A stretch of DNA of 43,836 nucleotides from a bacterium (GTDB lineage Bacteria; Patescibacteriota; Minisyncoccia; 2-02-FULL-40-12; IGHO2-01-FULL-4-A), in NCBI GenBank assembly GCA_030698885.1, contig JAUYLN010000033.1, positions 1 to 43,836 on the forward strand, given 5' to 3'. A program made the position numbers and the translations under genes. Numbering within the stretch: the stretch's first letter is position 1; each line of letters begins with the position of its first letter. Shown in pieces: positions 1-6,841 of this stretch. The notes beneath the pieces are model-generated. The model worked only from the letters and a program-made list of their open reading frames with translations. It was not told where the DNA came from and did not search any database.

Positions 1-593
1 CAAGGATCGGCATCGTCAATTTCTCCTTTGAATATCTCAATTTTCTTCACCTTATCTTTAATAATTTCTCTCATTATTTCTCTTCTTGTCTCCAGTAATT
101 CTTTAAACTCTCTAGGGGTAGGATTCCCTTCTATTTCTATATTATCAATATTGATAAAAAGCCTACTTATCGGCCTATAAATATTGAGCCACAGCTTGAA
201 TTCTCTGTGTTTATTAATGACCAGGGCCAGCCAAAACTCATCCTCACTATTTGCAAAACCCCTCATGGTGTCCGTGTCTATACTACTAAACTCCGCGGGC
301 ATGAATACATGGCTATGCCACCAAAGCTTTGCCCTGCCTATTTCTTTAAATTTTTCGCTTCTGGCCATCTCAAGTTCCCATTTGTGCCTGCCCAATTCAC
401 TTAGATGAGTGCCCCCCGAGCTACATTCCTGCTCTAAAATTATGGCTTCGCCATAGATTCTGAAAGTATTCCTAATTGCTTCAACATTTGCAAACCCCGA
501 TATTTCTATGCCGCAAATATCTATGGCCAGCATAATGTCGGCAAGAGTAACCGGCTCAAAAGTAGCCCTAAACTCCTTCTCAATAATATTCAT
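1..593 (-). CDS. JAMM/JAB-domain isopeptidase (partial, runs off the left edge)
   Basis: The frame is open from the ATG at 593 to base 1, giving 197 residues with no stop. It carries the full zinc signature of the JAB1/MPN/Mov34 metalloprotease family: a glutamate in IEISGF (about E30), then LWWHSHV with H93 and H95, seven residues, S103, two residues and D106 (HxH-x7-SxxD). In this family the motif cleaves isopeptide or C-terminal bonds of ubiquitin-like proteins, or acts in sulfur-carrier processing. The start is supported by a consensus AAGGAGGT eight bases upstream. It overlaps the end of the 614-aa gene by 14 bp, which suggests translational coupling. The C-terminal part past the JAMM core looks like a helical extension. 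The family is confident; the substrate is not known from this window. Confidence 0.85.
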   Translation of the reverse strand, partial: MNIIEKEFRATFEPVTLADIMLAIDICGIEISGFANVEAIRNTFRIYGEAIILEQECSSGGTHLSELGRHKWELEMARSEKFKEIGRAKLWWHSHVFMPAEFSSIDTDTMRGFANSEDEFWLALVINKHREFKLWLNIYRPISRLFINIDNIEIEGNPTPREFKELLETRREIMREIIKDKVKKIEIFKGEIDDADP

Positions 594-2424
594 GTGTATT
601 ACCTCCTTGAGTCTTGTCTCTTTTGTCGCATATCCCGCACTCTATCAGCTCTCCAGCTAAAGAAAGCAGTCTAGAAAAATTAAAATGCCGGTTAAGCCTT
701 GCTATCTCAGCAATAATTTCTTCATGGTTTTTGAAATTTGAAGGAATAACCTTAAGACCCTTAACAGTCTCGCCGTCAACAATCACTTTTTCAAGAATTT
801 TATTTTCTGAATTAAAAAATAGAACTGGAGCAAAATCACCGCAAACCTTTAATATGTAGCCGAATATATTACCGCAGGCGGTATTTTCTTTAAATTCATG
901 CGTAAAATATATTAGCATCTCGCTTTCATTAGCCTCAACATTGTAAACATCCGCTCTGTCAACAAGAAGCCTGCATTCTTTAGCCGCCGTACCCGCCGTA
1001 TCGGAAAATTTATCTTCCAAATATTCTTTAGATGTACCAAAACTTTTTATTCTCATCCTTGCCTCATTTCTTCTATTATTGATTTTTTTTAAAAAACCAT
1101 AGCTTCCCGTTATCTTCCTTCTTATATCCTCGGAATTTCTGCCGATTACTGTTTCCGACAAAAGCTCTATGAATTTTTTCTTCTCTTCTTCTCTTTCTTC
1201 ATCATTTTCATATTTGTCATCAATATTTTTTTCGGGTCCCGGGTCTTTTATCAATGAATTACCCAGCAAAGACCAGAGATTGGGCGGGGTTATTTCTTTT
1301 TGAAGAAACGTAAATATCAAATTCACTAAAGGCAGGAGATCTAAATTCAACATAAGCTTATCCATGTCATTTTTAAGACCTTTGTCGTGTGCCACGCTTT
1401 CTATGCCAAAGCAGGTTGATTCTTCCTGGGTATGACCGTGGTAAAATGACCCCCTGTCTCTTCCCTGGTGAAAATGAATGCCTACGGTAGACTTAATGCT
1501 CGGGTCTATAAATATTTCAAACTTTCCTATGCAGTATGTGCTATTGCCAACCTGCTTGTTTAATTCTTCGGTCCTTATCTCAATACATTTTTTACCTTTT
1601 CTCTCGGTAACTCTTATGGTTTGCACATGAGCCCAGGTTAAAATCTCATCAAATATACCGCCAAAATCCCTCTCACGGCATTTTTCTTCAAGCCATTCCA
1701 GGGAATCCTCCAGCTCGGAAATCTCAAGCAACATTTTAAAATGTTTTTGCCTGTATTTTTCTCTGCTTGAAACAGCATCTCCCAGACTATCGGTTATCAA
1801 ATTGTATCTTTTATATCCTTCTTTATCTAAAAACAATTTTATACCGGAAGATATTCTATCAACCCTTTCCGACCTAATCGTTTTAAACACAATGTACCGC
1901 CTCAACCTTTTATAGGCCACCTGCAATTTACTGTTTTTCGTCCTGTCAAAAAGAAGGTTAGCCGAATAGCCTAAGGACCAATAAAGAATCTGCTCCAAAA
2001 TATTCGCAGTTTCTTTGCTGGTGCAGCCATCCCTCAATATTTTAGGAAAAATAAAAATATTACCCTTTGAAATACAGGCTATTCTATCCCCTTCCGGGCT
2101 TGTAACACTTATCCCTGCTGAAGATACACCCGCCTCTTCTATTACTACATTCCCCGGCATTCTCTGACCAAAAATAAAATTAGGACTCTCATTTATCTTG
2201 GCGGAAACATTTTCCGGACATGTGTCAAAATGGATAAAAACATTATTGTGAGTATCAAATTCTTTTATCTTTTTTGCCGGCCAGTCTATTTTTATATTTA
2301 ACTCTAATCTTTCAGCGAAGGGCTTTATATAAGGAATGAAACCCTCAAGAAGAACTACGGACTCCCTGCTGACACAGAGATCCGGAAAAACCTCAACACT
2401 TCCTGCGGTACTATCCTTTTTCAT
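580..2424 (-). CDS. 614-aa protein with a possible E2/RWD-like HxH...CxG motif
   Basis: I do not recognise the whole protein. Residues about 325-370 read FYHGHTQEESTCFG (H329, H331, C338) followed by a leucine-rich helix ending near FTFLQKE. An HxH, short gap, CxG and leucine-rich helix arrangement is seen in divergent prokaryotic E2/UBC-like proteins that sit beside JAB genes, so C338 is a candidate thioester cysteine. This is motif reading only. The first 320 residues and the charged C-terminal 200 residues show no domain I can name; a hydrophilic stretch rich in D, E and K lies near 405-425. The start at 2424 has AAGGAGA six bases upstream. The 3' end overlaps the JAMM gene, so the two are probably co-translated. 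An AAA/protease pair lies upstream beyond a terminator and a repeat. Confidence 0.75.
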   Translation of the reverse strand: MKKDSTAGSVEVFPDLCVSRESVVLLEGFIPYIKPFAERLELNIKIDWPAKKIKEFDTHNNVFIHFDTCPENVSAKINESPNFIFGQRMPGNVVIEEAGVSSAGISVTSPEGDRIACISKGNIFIFPKILRDGCTSKETANILEQILYWSLGYSANLLFDRTKNSKLQVAYKRLRRYIVFKTIRSERVDRISSGIKLFLDKEGYKRYNLITDSLGDAVSSREKYRQKHFKMLLEISELEDSLEWLEEKCRERDFGGIFDEILTWAHVQTIRVTERKGKKCIEIRTEELNKQVGNSTYCIGKFEIFIDPSIKSTVGIHFHQGRDRGSFYHGHTQEESTCFGIESVAHDKGLKNDMDKLMLNLDLLPLVNLIFTFLQKEITPPNLWSLLGNSLIKDPGPEKNIDDKYENDEEREEEKKKFIELLSETVIGRNSEDIRRKITGSYGFLKKINNRRNEARMRIKSFGTSKEYLEDKFSDTAGTAAKECRLLVDRADVYNVEANESEMLIYFTHEFKENTACGNIFGYILKVCGDFAPVLFFNSENKILEKVIVDGETVKGLKVIPSNFKNHEEIIAEIARLNRHFNFSRLLSLAGELIECGICDKRDKTQGGNTHEYY

Positions 2425-2437
2425 GCCGTTCTCCTTT

Positions 2438-2704
2438 GGAGAGCAGAATTCGAACTTTCATCAAGTTGAGAAGTCCGAAAATGAGATGATTTCTAGGCGC
2501 GACGACGAAAGTGTGGTTTAAACCACACTGAGGAGGAGCAACGAAGAAAGCATCCATTTTCGGATTTCCCTTCGGGCGGGCGAATTCGGGCAAGCTTATT
2601 TGTCGCTCGTCGCTCACGTACATTAAGTACGCATCACTCCTCGCTTCGCGAATCTTGCCCGAATTCGCTCCGCTCAAGTGATGCTAGTTCGAATCCTGCT
2701 CTCC
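2438..2704. repeat. Structured TIR element, copy A
   Basis: About 267 bp bounded by imperfect terminal inverted repeats: left GGAGAGCAGAATTCGAACT, right (reverse complement) GGAGAGCAGGATTCGAACT, each continuing into CATCA and TTGAG. Two inner hairpins follow. The first has the stem AAGTCCGAAAATG/CATTTTCGGATTT with GTGTGGTTTAAACCACAC in its loop. The second has the stem GCGAATTCGGGCAAG/CTTGCCCGAATTCGC with the loop core GCTCGTCGCTCACGTAC. Copies B and C share the layout and loops with different stem sequences. The end GTTCGAATCCTGCTCTCC looks like a tRNA T-loop and acceptor 3' strand. This element fills the gap between the AAA gene and the 614-aa gene. An open frame on the minus strand across it (2411-2677) is not a credible gene. 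Confidence 0.85.
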
Positions 2705-2749
2705 TAATTGTCAAAGCAACTACAAGTAGGTTAACAAAAATAATTCAAA

Positions 2750-2780
2750 TAAAAAAGCCCCGCCTTAGTTTGCGGCGGGA
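2750..2780 (-). terminator. Terminator after the AAA gene
   Basis: On the minus strand, CCCGCC and GGCGGG form a hairpin around a short loop, followed by a six-T run. It lies just beyond the AAA stop codon, so the protease/AAA unit may end here unless there is readthrough. Confidence 0.8.
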
Positions 2781-2789
2781 CAGTTCATT

Positions 2790-4679
2790 TTATTTGCCGG
2801 AAGAAAACATCTGGTCAACCGTTTTAACACCGGAAGCGCCAATGCCTCTGGCTATTTTCGCCCATCGGCCTTCTTTAGGAACAAACCTTTTGCTGTTGCA
2901 ATAGCTTAGGGCAACCTCAGTCATTCTTTCATATGTAGCGACATTGCGTGAAACAGGAAAATCATTCAGTGCACGGATTAAATGCTCTTCACTTAAAGGC
3001 TCGCGCTGTTTGCCCCTGCTGGCGATGGCATAAGCACGCCTTAAAATCTCTTCAACTTGAGCCCCCGTAAACAATATCTGGGCCTCTTCATCTTTAGGAC
3101 TGGCCATACCGGACATATGATACTCATCCCAATTGCAAACCATAATCTTATCTTCTTTTACATGATAGTGAGTTCTTTCGCTGAATTTCTCCAGGTTTTC
3201 CTTTTTTAAAACATGCCTGAAATTACTGTCGCCATCATGACCGGCCTTGAGCTCCATTTTATGCAAAAGAGCCAGACAGATATCAAGTATCTCTTTTTTA
3301 GTTGATGGCGGAAAAAACGGCAATATAAGATCAAACCGACCCTCTCTCATCTGGGCAGGGTCTATCAGGTCGGGCCTGTTTGAGGCCGCGAGCCAGAGAA
3401 CCTTGCCCCGTAAAGAAGTGTCCGACATAATCTCAAAGAGCCTGCTTTGCATTCTTTGGCCTGTGCCCGTATTGTCGCCGGCCGACATTCTGGCCTGTAA
3501 TTGCTGGTCAATCTCATCAATAAAGACAACAGCCGGAGCTGAACCTATTATTATTTCCAGAGAAAATTCCAGATTTCTTTCAGACTGACCGAGCCACATT
3601 TCTCTGGTGTTTTTCATTCTCAAGAAAGGCATCTTTAATATGTACGCGATAACCTGGGCAAAAAGAGATTTGCAGGTTCCGGGCGCGCCAAGGAGTAACA
3701 CCCCCATCGGTATAGCAGCTAAATTGCCTCTCCTGAAGTCATGCTCCAGCTCTCTAATAAATTCCTTGTAAGTATCCAGAGCGCCAATTGTATCAAGGTC
3801 AAAAATGGGTTCAATGACTTCCAGAAGACCGCCCGATACTTCTTTGATGTACTTGTTTTTCTTATCAAAAATAGTTTCTTGAGTTATGGGCTTGTTGCCT
3901 AAGATAGCCTCGCGCACGATGCCGTCAATAACATTAAGCGAAACTCCTCCGCTTAATCTGCTGAATTCATCCGGCCTCAGACTTCCTTTTGCTAACTTTT
4001 TTGAATAATTAGCATAAACAAGTTTCCTTTCATTCTGTCCCGGAAAAGGCACCTTTATAGGGAATATGCCGTTAGTTTCTGATCTTAATTTAGGATCTAC
4101 AGATGACAAACTATCCGTCAGCATAACTACAAAATTACCGGCTTCCCTGATAAGACTGTTTCTGGCTAATGATAACACCATTACTAACGCATCTCTATCG
4201 CTGCTACAGGAAGAACAAGCGGCATTGGGCGGTATCAGAGTTTCCACATAATTAAAGACAACAATAAAAAAAGGAGTGGACTTATCAGAATTATTATTTG
4301 TTTCCAGCAGTTCGTTAAATAAAGATATGGCATAACTTAAGGAGCCCCTATTTTTTCTAAAATCATCCACGGCTATGTTTACACCACCACCGTCAGGCAG
4401 TGGTATCTCTTCAGGTTTTAATTTTGCCAGTATTTCTAAGAATCTTGCTTCTTCTTTCAGCCCGGTAAAGTGGATTCCAAATCCCCTGGTAAAGAATATC
4501 TTGTGCTCGGCTTTAGATAGACAGGAATTGCTTAACACATAGTTAATGAGGGGAGAAAGTTTTATCTCCCCTTTTTTGTCCTGGTCTATCAGACTGTCTG
4601 CCGTGTTCAAATATAGGAGCACACAGTGAGTCGCCCGTGAGAGCAATTTGCTGTTCATCTCGGCTACTATTTCTTTCAT
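2790..4679 (-). CDS. AAA-family unfoldase with a degenerate N-terminal AAA-like half
   Basis: A 629-aa ATPase. The C-terminal module has a P-loop GAPGTCKS at residues 330-337, Walker B VVFIDEID near 388, sensor-1 asparagine in AASNRPD and an arginine finger in MREGRFD. MWLGQSERN matches the pore-loop position of protein unfoldases, with W-L-G in place of Y-V-G. The last P-loop glycine is replaced by cysteine, which is unusual. Residues about 1-280 look like a second AAA fold without Walker motifs (FFIVVFNYVETLIPP at the Walker B position). There is no ClpX/ClpA-type IGF loop, no zinc-binding ClpX domain and no C-terminal HbYX. The ATG overlaps the ClpP-like stop by 4 bp and has AAGGAGA upstream, so it likely partners that protease. 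It is closer to the FtsH/Cdc48/proteasomal-ATPase AAA group than to ClpX. Confidence 0.9.
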   Translation of the reverse strand: MKEIVAEMNSKLLSRATHCVLLYLNTADSLIDQDKKGEIKLSPLINYVLSNSCLSKAEHKIFFTRGFGIHFTGLKEEARFLEILAKLKPEEIPLPDGGGVNIAVDDFRKNRGSLSYAISLFNELLETNNNSDKSTPFFIVVFNYVETLIPPNAACSSCSSDRDALVMVLSLARNSLIREAGNFVVMLTDSLSSVDPKLRSETNGIFPIKVPFPGQNERKLVYANYSKKLAKGSLRPDEFSRLSGGVSLNVIDGIVREAILGNKPITQETIFDKKNKYIKEVSGGLLEVIEPIFDLDTIGALDTYKEFIRELEHDFRRGNLAAIPMGVLLLGAPGTCKSLFAQVIAYILKMPFLRMKNTREMWLGQSERNLEFSLEIIIGSAPAVVFIDEIDQQLQARMSAGDNTGTGQRMQSRLFEIMSDTSLRGKVLWLAASNRPDLIDPAQMREGRFDLILPFFPPSTKKEILDICLALLHKMELKAGHDGDSNFRHVLKKENLEKFSERTHYHVKEDKIMVCNWDEYHMSGMASPKDEEAQILFTGAQVEEILRRAYAIASRGKQREPLSEEHLIRALNDFPVSRNVATYERMTEVALSYCNSKRFVPKEGRWAKIARGIGASGVKTVDQMFSSGK

Positions 4680-5452
4680 CGCTGTTCTCCTTGCCTGTTA
4701 ATAGCTTTGGCTGACGCACGGAATATTTCATCAAGCATTGCATCGCCCGGCTCAATTACTTCATCAATCATGCCCGCCTTTTTAGCCTGGTCGGGGCTTA
4801 AATACCTTTCGTTTTCAAGGAATCTATTAATAAGGTTCAGTCTCGTTTTTTTATTGGTGGCAATCTCATTTAAAGTCGCCTCGTCAAAATCATCAAGACT
4901 GTCTTTAGAATAATGCTCCGGCGCATAAAATTCCGGAATCCTGCTGTTTTCTGAAATAAAAGACTCCAGCTTTTTAGTGATAGACTTCAAATATTCTTGT
5001 GTATATTCAATATCCGTTGGCTTGCCTTTACCGGCAGATATCATTCCGCAATGAGCATGGACCGTTGAGTTGCGAAGAGTAAATCTCTTGCCTTTTGTGC
5101 CGGCTATCAGTATTACTCCGGCCATACTCATGGCACTTAGAATATTAATTGTCCAAACTTCTATACCCTTATTCTTTAAATGTTCTATGGCCTGTATAAT
5201 AGTGAACCCGGCAGTCACATCTCCCCCAACACTGTTTATAACTATTTTTACCGGTTCTTTAGACTCCATTCCCAACATAACAAGGGCGCCGAACATATCT
5301 TCAGCCAGAAAGCTTGTACTTCTGTCAGAAACTAAATTTACGCTAGACACGGACCTAACCGGTCCGAATAAAGTAACTATCCTGGAATCTCTTTCAAAAA
5401 TATCCCATGGACTGACTAGGTTAACCGGTGCATTTCCCCAGGGAATTTTCAT
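4676..5452 (-). CDS. ClpP-like serine protease
   Basis: A 258-aa member of the ClpP/crotonase-fold protease family (ClpP is usually about 200 aa). Visible landmarks are INSVGGDVTAGFTIIQAI (oxyanion/strand region), AMSMAGVILIAGTKGKRF with the nucleophile S109 in the place of the usual ASMG serine, and NSTVHAHCG with H134 at the catalytic histidine. The usual aspartate region (ERDRFLS in ordinary ClpP) reads ENERYLS, so the triad acid may be E215 instead of Asp. A helical insertion of about 50 residues lies between the histidine and this region. The strong SD AGGAGA precedes the ATG. It is translationally coupled to the AAA gene, so the pair probably forms an ATP-dependent protease. It is not the housekeeping clpP by context. 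Confidence 0.9.
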   Translation of the reverse strand: MKIPWGNAPVNLVSPWDIFERDSRIVTLFGPVRSVSSVNLVSDRSTSFLAEDMFGALVMLGMESKEPVKIVINSVGGDVTAGFTIIQAIEHLKNKGIEVWTINILSAMSMAGVILIAGTKGKRFTLRNSTVHAHCGMISAGKGKPTDIEYTQEYLKSITKKLESFISENSRIPEFYAPEHYSKDSLDDFDEATLNEIATNKKTRLNLINRFLENERYLSPDQAKKAGMIDEVIEPGDAMLDEIFRASAKAINRQGEQR

Positions 5453-5553
5453 TTTAGTTCTCCTGATTAAATTATCAAATAACTTCTAATAAATATTTAA
5501 CATTTTTGGACCAAGGTCAACCTTTACAAACGGAGGGTTAAACTTGAATTAAA

Positions 5554-5585
5554 AATCCCCACGCACATGCACAGGTGTGGGGATT
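5554..5585 (-). terminator. Terminator after the Lon-domain gene
   Basis: AATCCCCAC and GTGGGGATT pair around a 14-base loop with A and T tracts on both sides. The hairpin touches the stop codon of the Lon-domain gene and lies in the 132-bp gap before the ClpP-like gene, so it may act as an attenuator inside the locus. Confidence 0.7.
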
Positions 5586-6280
5586 TATTTTTCTATATCT
5601 TTGGAATTGGTCTTTAGCCCTTCCGCAGCGCAAAAAATATCAATTTCACCCTGAAGTATCTCTATGATTGACTGAAGCCTATCCACCGGATTATCACTCA
5701 GAAGAACTTCCAGTTTCGTCTTGTTATCAATGTGGCGCATAAAAGCAAGGGCAATCCACGGCAAGTTCAGGGCTGATTCCATCTCTCTCAATGAAATATG
5801 TTCTTTTATGTATGTAAAACTTTCAATAAATTCAGGACTCTCTTCCGGAATTACCCTTAATAATCTGCTCAAAAGATCATATATGGCCTGCAGTCCGCCA
5901 AAAAGCAAACTTTTATCAATATCTTGCTCCTTGTCTTCAATGGCCTCTACGGAAACCCTCCAAACCTGTCCGGACTTATCAAAATACAAATTTTTTATCC
6001 TCGCCCTGTACTCACCGACAAATCTGACTTTTTCTTCATTCAACTCTACCGAGCTGATAATGCCCACTTCCTGAAAATCTTCTACTTTCTCCGCTTCATT
6101 ACTGCAACTCTTGGCCAATATAATACATTTAGGCATGGGCTCTCTTAATATTTTACCCACTAAATCGGCTGTGGATTTTTTAAGCGGCAAAGCAATAGTA
6201 AAAGAAGTTTTTGGATAAACAAGGGAAGTTGATACCGTATAAACAGGCGGCCTAAATTCAACTATCTTATTTGATGGCAT
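5585..6280 (-). CDS. Stand-alone LON substrate-binding (PUA-like) domain protein
   Basis: A 231-aa protein that matches the N-terminal domain of Lon proteases: a beta-rich start with the proline-rich entry PPVYTVSTSLVYPKTSFTIALPL, the strand EVGIISSVELNEEKVRFVGEYRARIKNL, and a helical C-terminal half ending with LNLPWIALAFMRHIDNKTKLEVLLSDNPVDRLQ, where the Lon family has its L-P-x-x-L-A and LLE-x-x-D pattern. No ATPase or protease domain follows, so it cannot be Lon itself. Such single-domain proteins are usually adaptors or unknowns. It is the first gene of the minus-strand locus, with a good AGGAGA ahead of the ATG, and its position suggests a role in substrate delivery to the AAA/ClpP-like pair. 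That role is an inference. Confidence 0.85.
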   Translation of the reverse strand: MPSNKIVEFRPPVYTVSTSLVYPKTSFTIALPLKKSTADLVGKILREPMPKCIILAKSCSNEAEKVEDFQEVGIISSVELNEEKVRFVGEYRARIKNLYFDKSGQVWRVSVEAIEDKEQDIDKSLLFGGLQAIYDLLSRLLRVIPEESPEFIESFTYIKEHISLREMESALNLPWIALAFMRHIDNKTKLEVLLSDNPVDRLQSIIEILQGEIDIFCAAEGLKTNSKDIEK

Positions 6281-6372
6281 TTATTTCTCCTGTTTGAATA
6301 ACGACTCTGATATGTTAAGGCACTTTTAAAAAGCTAGCACGACGCATCAACTTTTAGAAGTGGAGATCTTAG

Positions 6373-6656
6373 GAGAACAGGATTCAAACTATCATCAATT
6401 GAGCGGAGCCGCGTCAAACGTGGCTGTGCGAATTTGGCTAATATTCAAGGCGAGAGGAGCGATGTGTATCATTTGATACGTGAGCGACGAACAACGCAGA
6501 AGATTAGCCAGATTCGCCCGCCCTGTAGGGAAGCTCAAAAATGGCTGATTTCTTTGTTACTCCTCCTCAATGTACCTTTGGGCACACTTTCGTCGTCACG
6601 TCGCGAAATCATCCATTTTTGAGCTTCTCAATTTGACGATAGTTTGAAACCTGCAC
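6373..6656. repeat. Structured TIR element, copy B (inverted relative to A and C)
   Basis: Ends read AGGAGAACAGGATTCAAACT on the left and, less well kept, AGTTTGAAACCTGCACTCC on the right. The inner stems are GCGAATTTGGCTAAT/ATTAGCCAGATTCGC and AAGCTCAAAAATG/CATTTTTGAGCTT. Their loops keep the conserved words seen in copies A and C in reverse orientation (GTGAGCGACGAACAACGC; TACTCCTCCTCAATG). The short open frame inside (6434-6622) is a by-product of the repeat. It fills most of the 559-bp gap between the Lon-domain gene and the first glycosyltransferase. Confidence 0.85.
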
Positions 6657-6703
6657 TCCCACTTCTAAAAAAATACTATTAATGGTAATATTATTTATAA
6701 TGA

Positions 6704-6841
6704 ATCCCGCACCTATCGAGTAAAGTTATATGCCGCTCGATAGTATAGCTTTAGCGGGTATCACATAAATTATACGAGTTTTTGCTGCCTACTTAGTTTT
6801 AATAAAATAAGCCAAGAGCAATTACTCGATAGGTGCGGGAT
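6704..6841. repeat. 138-bp inverted-repeat element ending on a start codon
   Basis: A perfect 20-bp inverted repeat: ATCCCGCACCTATCGAGTAA at 6704-6723 and its complement at 6822-6841. The right arm supplies the A and T of the ATG of the downstream glycosyltransferase. A partial third copy, GCGGGTAT (6753-6760), could pair with the left arm instead. The same layout is seen at 22898-23031 with another arm sequence. It could be a mobile palindrome or a 5'-UTR switch that hides the start codon. Confidence 0.8.

Noticed and set aside
2411-2677. 88-aa open frame on the minus strand between the AAA and the 614-aa genes
   Set aside because: It lies inside repeat copy A, reads across both hairpins, and matches similar chance frames in copies B and C. 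It is not a hidden Ubl.
6434-6622. 62-aa open frame on the plus strand
   Set aside because: Entirely inside repeat copy B; the translation follows the palindromes and has no protein features.
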